This document shows, one piece after another, positions 43,239-51,300 of a stretch of DNA of 64,000 nucleotides. The notes under the pieces are model-generated. The model was given only the letters and a program-made list of their open reading frames with translations. It was not told the DNA's origin and ran no database searches. Position numbers and translations under genes: made by a program. The stretch comes from CAZEHJ01 sp964512485. Lineage in GTDB: Bacteria; Bacteroidota; Rhodothermia; Rhodothermales; UBA10348. The DNA is taken from the NCBI GenBank assembly GCA_964512485.1, contig CAZEHJ010000004.1, forward strand, positions 1 through 64,000, read 5' to 3'. Numbering within the stretch: position 1 is the first letter of the stretch; each line of letters starts with the position of its first letter.

Positions 43239-43561
43239 TGCTCCCTTCTCACGTTTCTTGTTCTGTTGCTTCTACGTTGACTTCGTTTCAAAAGCTTCCT
43301 TTTGAGCCCACGTTAGCAGAAGATTCGAATTAGAATGGTTGTCTTCAACGTAGTCTTGAAAAAACAGTCACATATTGGTAAATTATAGGTTCTGTGTGTT
43401 GCGGAAAGTGCCTTAAAACGCCGTAAACCGTGACTCCAGCACCACCGGACCGGGAAAAGGAGGTGCTCACACGATTCTGGCTCTTGCGAGCGTGAAAAAG
43501 TCGTCCCTCTCCATTTCCCCACCGACTCAAGTACACGCCCGAATAAAAACGTGACTCAGGA
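43239..43561. other. 323-bp divergent intergenic region
   Basis: No gene is supported here. It separates the minus-strand DCC gene from the plus-strand starch-synthase-like gene and should contain both promoters. On the plus strand a TTGAAA at 43356 and a TAAATT at 43379 are 17 bp apart. An AAGGAGGTG ribosome-site-like sequence near 43457-43466 has no ORF longer than ten codons behind it. Confidence 0.6.
43356..43384 (+). promoter_or_regulatory. Candidate promoter of the starch-synthase-like gene
   Basis: TTGAAA, a 17-base spacer and TAAATT within an AT-rich stretch, about 180 bp before the ATG. It fits a sigma-70 type pattern but bacteria of this group often use a different -7 consensus, so this is only a candidate. 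Confidence 0.25.
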
Positions 43562-44335
43562 ATGGCCAACGCGATGAGGATTCTGTTTATATCAGGAGAA
43601 GTAGCCCCGTTTTCAGACAACTCGGAAGTTGCTCAGATTGTGAGAACACTTCCGGAAGCTCTCCATGAATCTGGCAGGTTTGAGACCAGAATCATGATGC
43701 CCAGGTATGGTACCGTCAGCGAACGAAGAAATCGTCTGCATGAGGTAATTCGACTGTCTGGCAGTGAAATCACCCTCGGTGATCGCACCGAGACTCTAAG
43801 AGTTAAAGTAGCCTCGATTCCGGGCATTCGCCTTCAGGTCTACTTCATGGACAATGATTTCTATTTCAAGCGAAAAGGAATCTATGCCGATAAACAGGGA
43901 GTCCTGTTTGAAGACAATCTTGAACGTTCGGCGTTTTACGCAAGAAGCGTGATCAGAACCATCCGTAATCTGGGATGGCAGCCAGATCTTGTTCATGCCT
44001 TCGGGTGGCTCAGTGGTCTCGTCCCGTATGTACTGCGCACGGAATTTGCGGATGATGAGCTATTCCGTGACTCTAAAATTGTCTATACACCTGATACGGT
44101 GGATTTCGAAGCACGATTCAACAAGAAAAGTTTCGATTCCCTCAGTATGGCACCCCATGACGACCTGATGGGTCAGCAGCCGTCTGAATCCGGAGTCAGT
44201 TTTGCTGATGCCACCATATATCCTCCGTCGATGGCTGAAACAGCCGATGGCCCTGCTTTCAGCGGGAATTCAGAGACGGAAATGGACGAAGCGGTTGCCG
44301 TTTACGAAAGCATTCTGAGTGGAGTGCTGGCGTAA
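43562..44335 (+). CDS. Truncated starch/glycogen synthase-like protein (GT5 N-terminal domain only)
   Basis: 257 residues. 'RILFISGEVAPFSD', 'YADKQGVLFEDNLERSAFYARSVIRTIRNLGWQPDLVHAFGWLSGLVPYVLR' and 'KIVYTPDTVDF' match the N-terminal Rossmann domain of GT5 glycogen synthases. Two things are unlike a working enzyme: the ADP-glucose-binding K-x-G-G-L that should follow 'EVAPF' is replaced by DNSEVA, and the whole C-terminal GT-B domain is absent. Short proteins of this type, next to a DUF4270 gene as here, recur in Bacteroidota, so this is a conserved repurposed form rather than a fresh deletion. An ATG four codons in is an alternative start. A strong terminator follows. Confidence 0.8.
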   Translation: MANAMRILFISGEVAPFSDNSEVAQIVRTLPEALHESGRFETRIMMPRYGTVSERRNRLHEVIRLSGSEITLGDRTETLRVKVASIPGIRLQVYFMDNDFYFKRKGIYADKQGVLFEDNLERSAFYARSVIRTIRNLGWQPDLVHAFGWLSGLVPYVLRTEFADDELFRDSKIVYTPDTVDFEARFNKKSFDSLSMAPHDDLMGQQPSESGVSFADATIYPPSMAETADGPAFSGNSETEMDEAVAVYESILSGVLA

Positions 44336-44411
44336 CTGGATATTTGCCCCATTTTGGGGAAACAAGACTAACACGGACGGCATTGTACACGCCCGTCCGA
44401 GGCTTGGGATG

Positions 44412-44446
44412 AAACCCCGGAGGAAACTTCCGGGGTTTTATTTTTT
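44412..44446 (+). terminator. Rho-independent terminator of the starch-synthase-like gene
   Basis: 10-bp stem (aaaccccgga / tccggggttt) with a seven-base loop followed by ttta-tttttt, a classic terminator 77 bp after the stop. A second weaker stem (cggacgg / ccgtccg) stands just before it at 44374-44399. Confidence 0.92.
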
Positions 44447-44524
44447 ATCAGGCGTCCCGCATACGATTGCCGCCTCTCCCCTCGTTTGGGTGATGGGCAA
44501 ACCTAACACCTCTTTTCAGACAGA

Positions 44525-45697
44525 ATGTCTACCAATTTTCGTCTTCCCCTGAAGCTCACTTCAGTTTTTGTCTCAGCTATTCTTCTCCTCGGTTGTGATG
44601 ACCCGACAGACGTCGGTCGCAGCCTGGTCGACGCTCAAGCTGGTGAGACTTCAGTAACTACATTGAATGCCAGTACACTTGAATCCAACAGCATCGGTGA
44701 TATTACTGGCGGTAACGCAGCTTCCGGAGCTGTTCGAGTTTTGGCTGGAGTCGTTCAGGACCCGGTTGCCGGGCGGATCGAATCAACAGGATTCATGGAC
44801 TTCGTACCGTCGAGCCAGTTCGAATCCACCTTTCTGAACAACACTGTCGATTTTGCGGAGCTCCAACTTTCGATTGATTACGTGTATGGAGACTCAACAT
44901 TGCCCGTGACCTTTGAACTCCTGGCAGTGTCCCACGATTGGACTTCAACGTTCACCAGGGCAGACACAACCATCTTGACGGGAGATCCTATTCTGGTGAC
45001 CACCATCCCTTCAATTGAGGGAAAGCACACTGTAGAGTTTCCTCAGGAGTGGATTGCGTCAAACGATGCGCTACTTCGCAGTTCGACCTTTGTTGATGAT
45101 TTTCACGGCTTCGCTCTTCGACAGGTTTCAGGAAACGCCATATTGGGAGCACGTTTCTCAGAATCGATAATTCGTGCTTCTTCAGCCCCGGGAGACACCG
45201 TTTCATTCTCGCTCTCAAAAGTAATTTCAACCGCTGCAGAACCGGACGCCCCCACTTCTTCAGATCACGTTTTATTGAGAGACGGATCTGCAAAAGGTTT
45301 GGACCTCAGATTTTCGTTTGAGGGAGAGTCATTTCCGGAAGCGATGATCCACAGGGTGCTCATGCGGTTCAACACTATCGATCTTTCCAATCAGTACCCC
45401 GAAACGTTTGCGAGGCCCGAGGTGACGCTGGTGGGGCTGAGAGCTGTTTCTGAGGATGGAGGCTCGAGACTCGATATCGCTGAAGTGATCATCAATGCGG
45501 ATGGTTCGTTCGCGTTCGACAACACGTCTCTGACCAACGTAGTCCAGACGGCCAATCTTGGAAAATCTGTACTGGACAGATTTGAGCTATACCTGCCCGT
45601 CACCCAAAGCGGCGTCGGCTATCTGGCTATAGAAAAGGATCTCACTCATAGTGAGAACTACCCCAGAGCGTTAGTGACTCTGACACCCATCAACTGA
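44525..45697 (+). CDS. DUF4270 family lipoprotein
   Basis: 390 residues. Lipoprotein signal with 'LLLGC' and Cys24 as the modified residue, then the DUF4270 pattern: 'DPTDVGRSLVD', 'VLAGVVQDPVAGRIESTGFMDFVPS' and a body of beta strands with paired halves, ending 'SENYPRALVTLTPIN'. The function of the family is not established; members lie in the outer membrane or on the surface of Bacteroidota. The gene follows the GT5-like gene as in many relatives, but a terminator stands between them, so it must have its own promoter in the 78 bp after it. It is 9 bp before the next outer-membrane protein gene. Confidence 0.88.
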   Translation: MSTNFRLPLKLTSVFVSAILLLGCDDPTDVGRSLVDAQAGETSVTTLNASTLESNSIGDITGGNAASGAVRVLAGVVQDPVAGRIESTGFMDFVPSSQFESTFLNNTVDFAELQLSIDYVYGDSTLPVTFELLAVSHDWTSTFTRADTTILTGDPILVTTIPSIEGKHTVEFPQEWIASNDALLRSSTFVDDFHGFALRQVSGNAILGARFSESIIRASSAPGDTVSFSLSKVISTAAEPDAPTSSDHVLLRDGSAKGLDLRFSFEGESFPEAMIHRVLMRFNTIDLSNQYPETFARPEVTLVGLRAVSEDGGSRLDIAEVIINADGSFAFDNTSLTNVVQTANLGKSVLDRFELYLPVTQSGVGYLAIEKDLTHSENYPRALVTLTPIN

Positions 45698-45706
45698 GGC
45701 AGAGTC

Positions 45707-47077
45707 ATGAAAAAGAAATCACCATACATGTACGGAACAGGACGAAAGACAGTGCTCTCTCCACGTGACAAGGCAGTTCGAACAGGAAAACCTGGTATTT
45801 TATTGTTCGCTTGCCTGTTCTTATTTCAAGGGCTTTCAGCCCAGGCGCAGAGTCTGAACGATGGGTCTATCTATTCCCGCTTCGGAATTGGAGAACGCCA
45901 GCTATTCAATTCTTCGAAAGCTCAGGCCATGGGTGGTGGCGGATATGCCCTTTCTTCAACGATCTACGCCAATTTCGCAAACCCGGCCAGTTTGAGTGAC
46001 CAGTTCTATACGCGCTTTGCAGGTGGCCTCACCTACGAGACCATATCTGCATCAGCCGATGGATTCGAAACAGGACGTTTGGCATCCGGATCGCTGAGCG
46101 GTATTCAGATAGCCCTCCCCCTCAAGGTCAACAGGACGGGAATCGGTATTTCATTTTCGCCGTACACACGTGTGTCTTATCGAGTCGTCGGTAATTCCGA
46201 GCTCACTTCAGATCCTGAGAATGCAACTTCGACACCTCTTGTCACCCGATTCAACGGGAACGGAGGACTGTACAAACTGAGCATCGCCGCGGGACATCGT
46301 TTGAATTCCAGGTTTTCTTTTGGTCTAAGTACCGATTTACTGTTCGGTATTCTTGAGGAGACGCAGGGAGCGACGTTCAACTCGACACAATTCGTGGACA
46401 GAACGGTCGAGTCGTCAACCCGCCTGAATGGAATTGCGGCTACATTTGGAGCTCGATGGCTCGTACCGGGATTGAAAAACGGAAGGTCACTCGTAGTGGG
46501 GGCCACCGCAACAATCCCCGCGTCTCTGTCCGGAGAACGAGCGCTGGCATTGACTACCGCGGTCGGTCGGGACACGCTCGGCACAACTACAAAAGGCGAC
46601 ATGGATCTCCCGCTGAGCGTTGGCGTCGGTTTCGCTTTTCAGCCAAATCCTCGATGGTCCCTAATTGCAGACGTGACGTATGAGGGGTGGTCTTCTTTCA
46701 AAAGTGATTTCAGCCTTCCTGGATATGATTCTTCAGGATCGACGTTCGATGATCGAATTCGAATATCTGCCGGTGCTGAATATTGGCCGGCAGCGGGACG
46801 CAATTTCGCGACCTACGGATCTCGAATTGCATATCGATTTGGTGTGTATTCAGATAAGTCCTACGTCTCTCCAGTAACCTCCGAGTCAATCAATTCCGTG
46901 GGTATGACGACCGGTCTGAGTCTTCCGTCGCTCATTCCTGGCACGACAATTGATTTTAATTTTGACGTAGGACGAAGAGGAACTACCTCTAATGGCCTCG
47001 TGAGGGATCGATACGTACGTTTCGGCCTCAACATAAATTTTGGTGAACGTTGGTTCGATCGCTTGCCTCGTAGCTAG
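45707..47077 (+). CDS. Outer membrane beta-barrel protein of unknown function
   Basis: 456 residues with a long positively charged lead and a signal segment 'GILLFACLFLFQGLSAQAQ'. The mature part starts 'SLNDGSIYSRFGIGERQLFNSSKAQAMGGGGYAL', a pattern common in Bacteroidota outer-membrane proteins distantly like FadL/OmpP1 (the 'AMGGGGYA' turn and 'ANFANPASLS'), followed by about 14 amphipathic strands and ending 'DRYVRFGLNINFGERWFDRL'. A lipid or hydrophobic-substrate channel would fit the FadL resemblance, but this is weak. Co-transcribed with the DUF4270 lipoprotein 9 bp upstream. Confidence 0.75.
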   Translation: MKKKSPYMYGTGRKTVLSPRDKAVRTGKPGILLFACLFLFQGLSAQAQSLNDGSIYSRFGIGERQLFNSSKAQAMGGGGYALSSTIYANFANPASLSDQFYTRFAGGLTYETISASADGFETGRLASGSLSGIQIALPLKVNRTGIGISFSPYTRVSYRVVGNSELTSDPENATSTPLVTRFNGNGGLYKLSIAAGHRLNSRFSFGLSTDLLFGILEETQGATFNSTQFVDRTVESSTRLNGIAATFGARWLVPGLKNGRSLVVGATATIPASLSGERALALTTAVGRDTLGTTTKGDMDLPLSVGVGFAFQPNPRWSLIADVTYEGWSSFKSDFSLPGYDSSGSTFDDRIRISAGAEYWPAAGRNFATYGSRIAYRFGVYSDKSYVSPVTSESINSVGMTTGLSLPSLIPGTTIDFNFDVGRRGTTSNGLVRDRYVRFGLNINFGERWFDRLPRS

Positions 47078-47143
47078 TCCAAGCCTGATCTTGTAAGGCT
47101 ACGCTCAGAACGAATCGACCCTATCGAAACAGAGACAGGTACC

Positions 47144-48469
47144 ATGCTCTTCAGCACTATCAAATCCAAGGCTTCAAGCTCGATTATGGCCATTTTACTG
47201 GCGATAATAGGCTTTTCTATTGGTGCCGCCCCGGCAGTTGCACAGTCCGAATGCAACGAGGACGACGTCAGGATGAATTACAGCCTGTATTACGAAGACT
47301 ATAAAATTGAAAGCTGGGACACTTCTCTGCCGTATCTGCAGTGGATTCTGAAGTGCGCTCCCGGCTTTCCATCGAACAACGATAGGAATTATCGTCGCCT
47401 TGTAGAGGTTTACGAGGGCATAGCTCTCAATTCTGAGGATGCAGCCGTCCAGCGAACCTATTTGGACTCTGCACTCTACATACATGACATGGCACCGTCC
47501 GTTTTAGAGGACGCTGGCATTGAGGCCGACAGATACCAATGGTTGTTCAACAAGGGGCGTTTTATCCAGAAACACAGCGTCGCGCTTGAAGACCGACAGA
47601 CAGATGTGGGAGCGATTTACCACGAGGCATACAATATTGACTCGTCGAAAATGCAGAACTACTACATCAACTACATCATCATCGACAAGGTGTCCAAAGA
47701 TCGAAAAGGCGAAGCTGTCGATTTTATGGATCAGGTTGAACAGGATTTTGCAGATAATGCAGAAGTGATGACCACCATCGAAACCTGGAGAGGCCAGCTA
47801 TTCACTTCTCCAGAAGAAAGAATCGGATTTCTTGTATCCCAGATCGAAAAAAATCCGGAAGATGGGGAATTGAAAGCTGAACTACTCGAACTCTACATGG
47901 ATGAAGGTATTCGTGACCTCGCCTATGAACTGGCAGATGAGATCATGAACAGCTCCCCCACCGCACGCTTATTCAGGACCGTCGGTAAAATGAGGCTCGA
48001 CGACGGTGATACGGACGATGCCATTCGCCTGTACGAAGAGTCCCTGACAATGGACGGAGGCATGGATGCCGCTCGTGAGGTCTATTTCAATATTGGAATC
48101 GCACACCAGCAGGAAAATCGACTTGCAACAGCGCGCTCGCAGTTCCGCAGAGCGCTGGAGGCCGATCCTACCTATGTACAGGCACTGATCGCGATTGGTG
48201 ACCTCTACGTCACTGCAGTTCAGGGATGTGGTTCTTTTGAGCGTGAAGACCGGGCAGTGTACTGGTTGGCTGCGGATTACTTCGATCGGGCAGCATCCCG
48301 TGCTGATACGGACACATACCGCAATCAGGCTCGGCAACGGACTTCGAGCATCCGCCGCTTCTTCCCGACTGCCGAAGACAAGTTCTTCAAGAACTGGAAT
48401 CCTGGTGATCGTCACGCGATCGATTACGGTTGCTACACCTGGATCGGCGAAACGACTTCGGTCCGCTAG
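47144..48469 (+). CDS. Secreted tetratricopeptide-repeat protein
   Basis: 441 residues; signal peptide ('SSIMAILLAIIGFSIGAAPAVAQ'). The mature part starts with 'ECNEDDVRMNYSLYYEDYKIESWDTSLPYLQWILKCAPGFPSN', a block typical of Bacteroidota TPR proteins with two cysteines (in ECNED and LKCAP), and then TPR-like units such as 'DDGDTDDAIRLYEESLTMDG', 'NIGIAHQQENRLATARSQFRRALEADPTYVQALIAIGDLYVTA'. Probably a periplasmic scaffold. It follows the barrel protein by 66 bp and ends before a strong terminator, closing the DUF4270-barrel-TPR transcription unit. Confidence 0.85.
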   Translation: MLFSTIKSKASSSIMAILLAIIGFSIGAAPAVAQSECNEDDVRMNYSLYYEDYKIESWDTSLPYLQWILKCAPGFPSNNDRNYRRLVEVYEGIALNSEDAAVQRTYLDSALYIHDMAPSVLEDAGIEADRYQWLFNKGRFIQKHSVALEDRQTDVGAIYHEAYNIDSSKMQNYYINYIIIDKVSKDRKGEAVDFMDQVEQDFADNAEVMTTIETWRGQLFTSPEERIGFLVSQIEKNPEDGELKAELLELYMDEGIRDLAYELADEIMNSSPTARLFRTVGKMRLDDGDTDDAIRLYEESLTMDGGMDAAREVYFNIGIAHQQENRLATARSQFRRALEADPTYVQALIAIGDLYVTAVQGCGSFEREDRAVYWLAADYFDRAASRADTDTYRNQARQRTSSIRRFFPTAEDKFFKNWNPGDRHAIDYGCYTWIGETTSVR

Positions 48470-48493
48470 ATCCTGCAAGACGGTATCGACTTC

Positions 48494-48534
48494 GAGAGGG
48501 TTTGATGAGCAATCATCGAACCCTCTCTCTTTTT
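48494..48534 (+). terminator. Rho-independent terminator after the TPR gene
   Basis: A 15-bp stem with one G-T pair (gagagggtttgatga / tcatcgaaccctctc), a GCAA tetraloop and a tcttttt tail, 24 bp after the stop codon. It insulates eno from the upstream unit. Confidence 0.93.
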
Positions 48535-48665
48535 CAGGCTTTCTTCCTCCACTGCGCGAATAGATGGCGAAAAGGCCGGGGTTTCTTTGTCATTCGCCCT
48601 CAGGGTTGCGAATTTGCGGCCTGACACCTTGTTCACGATTGTTCTAATCAACGCACTAGATACGC

Positions 48666-49949
48666 ATGTCTCTCATCGCTGATATCCAAGCACGCCAAAT
48701 TTTTGACAGCCGCGGTAACCCGACGGTCGAAGTAGACCTGATCACTGAAGATGGCCATTTCGGCCGTGCTGCCGTACCCAGTGGAGCCTCTACCGGTGAA
48801 AATGAGGCTGTTGAAATGCGCGATGGCGATGCTTCCCGTTATATGGGCAAAGGGGTTTCCAAAGCAGTTCAGAATGTCAATAACATCATCGCTCCTGAAT
48901 TGGAAGGCTGGTACGTCTTCGACCAGGCTGATATCGATGGCTTTTTGAACGAACTCGATGGATCTCCGAACAAGAGTAATCTGGGTGCGAATGCCATCCT
49001 CGGAGTCTCTCTTGCCGTCGCCAATGCCGCTGCGAGCGCCTCAGGCCTTCCTTTGTATCGCTATATCGGCGGAGCCGGAGCAAGAGAACTACCCGTTCCG
49101 ATGATGAACATCATCAACGGTGGCCGTCATGCGGACAATAGCGTCGACATGCAGGAGTTCATGATCATGCCGACCGGCGCTCCCTCGTTTTCGGAGGCCC
49201 TGAGGATGGGTTCTGAGGTCTTTCACCATCTGAAATCAGTACTTCACGATCAAGGACTGAGTACAGCAGTTGGCGACGAAGGAGGGTTCGCTCCCAACCT
49301 CAAGTCAAACGAGGAGGCTCTCGAAGTTATCCTTCGGGCTATCGAAAAGGCCGGTTATGTACCAGGGCAGGACATTCACATCGCCCTCGATCCTGCTACG
49401 TCTGAAATGACAAAAGATGACGGATACCACTTCTGGAAAAGTGATCCCGACAGAATTCGTAGTTCCGAGGAGATGGTTGCGTTCTGGAGTGACTGGGTCG
49501 ATCGATATCCCATCATATCGATCGAAGACGCCATGACGGAAAATGACTGGGATGGCTGGAAGGCACTGACCGATGCCGTCGGCTCGAAGGTTCAACTCGT
49601 GGGTGATGACCTGTTTGTTACCAATACCGAGTTTCTTCAGCGTGGCATCGACACCGGCTGCGCCAATTCGATTTTGATCAAGCTCAACCAGATAGGAACG
49701 CTCTCGGAAACGCTGCAAGCCATCGAACTGGCTCATAAAAACGGATACACGTCAGTGATTTCACACCGGAGTGGCGAAACAGAAGACACGACCATCGCAG
49801 ATCTGGCTGTCGCGACAAATTCTGGACAGATCAAGACCGGATCAGCCAGCCGCAGTGATCGAATGGCCAAATACAATCAGTTGCTCAGACTGGAAGAAAA
49901 CCTCGGGCCCGCAGCCTACTTTCCGGGCATGAATGCATTCCGGATTTAG
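48666..49949 (+). CDS. eno: Enolase (phosphopyruvate hydratase)
   Basis: 427 residues, the family length. Interconverts 2-phosphoglycerate and phosphoenolpyruvate. Begins with 'IADIQARQIFDSRGNPTVEVDL'; 'GAVPSGASTGENEAVEMRDGD' (mobile loop), metal ligands in 'IALDPATSEM', 'SIEDAMTENDWDGW' and 'LVGDDLFVTN', catalytic Lys339 in 'ILIKLNQIGT', and 'VISHRSGETEDTTIADLAVATNSGQIKTGS' near the end. All active-site residues are present. Next comes the DivIC-like gene after 49 bp, an order found in many bacteria. Confidence 0.98.
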   Translation: MSLIADIQARQIFDSRGNPTVEVDLITEDGHFGRAAVPSGASTGENEAVEMRDGDASRYMGKGVSKAVQNVNNIIAPELEGWYVFDQADIDGFLNELDGSPNKSNLGANAILGVSLAVANAAASASGLPLYRYIGGAGARELPVPMMNIINGGRHADNSVDMQEFMIMPTGAPSFSEALRMGSEVFHHLKSVLHDQGLSTAVGDEGGFAPNLKSNEEALEVILRAIEKAGYVPGQDIHIALDPATSEMTKDDGYHFWKSDPDRIRSSEEMVAFWSDWVDRYPIISIEDAMTENDWDGWKALTDAVGSKVQLVGDDLFVTNTEFLQRGIDTGCANSILIKLNQIGTLSETLQAIELAHKNGYTSVISHRSGETEDTTIADLAVATNSGQIKTGSASRSDRMAKYNQLLRLEENLGPAAYFPGMNAFRI

Positions 49950-49998
49950 TACCTTCCAGAGGACTCCCGGAATTATCCAACTGCATTTCCTCCGATAA

Positions 49999-50304
49999 AT
50001 GTCGGTCAGCAGCAGAATATCAGACTTCCTCCTTCGATTCAAAGTCGTCGCGGCTGTTCTGTTCGTGTCGCTGGTACTCATGTGGCTTCTCTTTTTCGAC
50101 AGCCACAGCATCGTTTCACGCGTACAGCTTCACAATGAACGTTCTGAGCTTGAGGTCGATAATGAAGAATTGCGTGCCAAAATAAAACAGCTGGAGGATC
50201 AGCTCTCCAGGCCACTGACTCCAGAGGAAGTGGAGAAACTGAGCCGCGAAGAACTTGGAATGAGCAAAGATGGAGAAACCGTCTATCCGCTTGTCGAAAA
50301 ATAG
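49999..50304 (+). CDS. Septum formation initiator family protein (FtsB/DivIC-like)
   Basis: 101 residues: a short cytosolic lead, one membrane helix (about residues 16-35, 'VVAAVLFVSLVLMWLLFF'), and a periplasmic leucine-zipper coiled coil ('RVQLHNERSELEVDNEELRAKIKQLEDQL') ending in the usual 'LSREELGMSKDGETVYPLVE' block. FtsB/DivIC works with FtsL and FtsQ/DivIB to activate septal peptidoglycan synthesis. Its place directly after eno is the classical position for ftsB. It is 6 bp before the ROK kinase. Confidence 0.92.
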   Translation: MSVSSRISDFLLRFKVVAAVLFVSLVLMWLLFFDSHSIVSRVQLHNERSELEVDNEELRAKIKQLEDQLSRPLTPEEVEKLSREELGMSKDGETVYPLVEK

Positions 50305-50310
50305 CACCAT

Positions 50311-51300
50311 ATGAGTAACGACAATCGTACGGCGATCGGGATCGACCTCGGAGGCACCTCCATCAAGGCGGCTCTCTTGTCCGAGAAAGAAGGGCTCCTG
50401 GACGAGGCAATAGTCCCGACCGGAGCTGAAAAAGGCTCTGACGTCGTTCTGGAGCAGCTGGCGGGCCTTGTCAAAGGCTTCCTGGATACTCATTCGGATG
50501 TTGTCGGGGTTGGTGTCGGATTTCCGGGAGCGGTCAACTGGGAACGCACTATTGCGTCACATCCTGTAAATATTTCCGGCTGGGGGAATGTAAACGTGGG
50601 CAACGCCATCAATGAGCGTTTGGGCACGGATCTGAAGGTGGTAATCGAAAACGACGCCAACGCTGCCGCTCTGGGGTCAGCCCGATTCGGTGCAGGCCGT
50701 GATTTTGACTCATTCATCATGATTACGCTCGGTACGGGTGTCGGTGGCGCGATCATCTACCAGAACAGGATTTTCCGTGGCTCTACTGGCGCAGCTGGCG
50801 AAATCGGACACGTCACCATTGATTACGATGGCCCTATGGCTCGCAGCAGCGTTCCTGGGGCAATAGAGGCGTATCTCGGACAACGATTTCTCTCTCGTCA
50901 TGCACGGTATCAATTGATGAACCGGCCGGAGAGCATGATCCACCAAATGGCAGAGAACGATCTCCACGGTATCACACCGAAGATGCTGCACGATGCTGCT
51001 CTCGCCGGAGACGAAGGCTCAATTGAAATCCTTGCCTGGGCCGGTCATAAACTCGGATGTGCCCTCGGCTCTACGGTCAATATCCTGGATATCAGAAAAT
51101 TCGTCATAGGAGGTGGTCTTTCTGCCGCAGGTGACTTCATCCTGTCGTCCGCCCGATCTGCACTCCACGATTTTGTAACGCCTGCTCTCAGGCCGGGTCT
51201 GGAAGTGGTACAAGAAACCCTCGGAAATGAAGTCGGTATGTTGGGTGCAGGTCGCCTGGTCTTTCAGCATATTGACCAATACGGTTCTGAAACTGATTAA
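50311..51300 (+). CDS. ROK family sugar kinase (glucokinase-like) lacking the zinc cysteines
   Basis: 329 residues. N-terminal ATP motif 'GIDLGGTSIKAALL', sugar-binding 'VIENDANAAALGSARFGAG' with the catalytic Asp, 'LGTGVGGAIIYQNRIFRGSTGAAGEIGHVTI' and C-terminal 'FVIGGGLSAAGDFIL' are all in place. ROK proteins normally bind a structural zinc through a His (here H167) and a C-x-C-G-x-x-G-C segment; at that place this protein reads A-R-S-S-V-P-G-A (residues 177-184), with all three cysteines replaced while the flanking 'DGP' and 'IEAYLGQRF' are kept. Sugar phosphorylation is still likely. It sits between divIC and lptD and overlaps lptD slightly. Confidence 0.9.
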   Translation: MSNDNRTAIGIDLGGTSIKAALLSEKEGLLDEAIVPTGAEKGSDVVLEQLAGLVKGFLDTHSDVVGVGVGFPGAVNWERTIASHPVNISGWGNVNVGNAINERLGTDLKVVIENDANAAALGSARFGAGRDFDSFIMITLGTGVGGAIIYQNRIFRGSTGAAGEIGHVTIDYDGPMARSSVPGAIEAYLGQRFLSRHARYQLMNRPESMIHQMAENDLHGITPKMLHDAALAGDEGSIEILAWAGHKLGCALGSTVNILDIRKFVIGGGLSAAGDFILSSARSALHDFVTPALRPGLEVVQETLGNEVGMLGAGRLVFQHIDQYGSETD

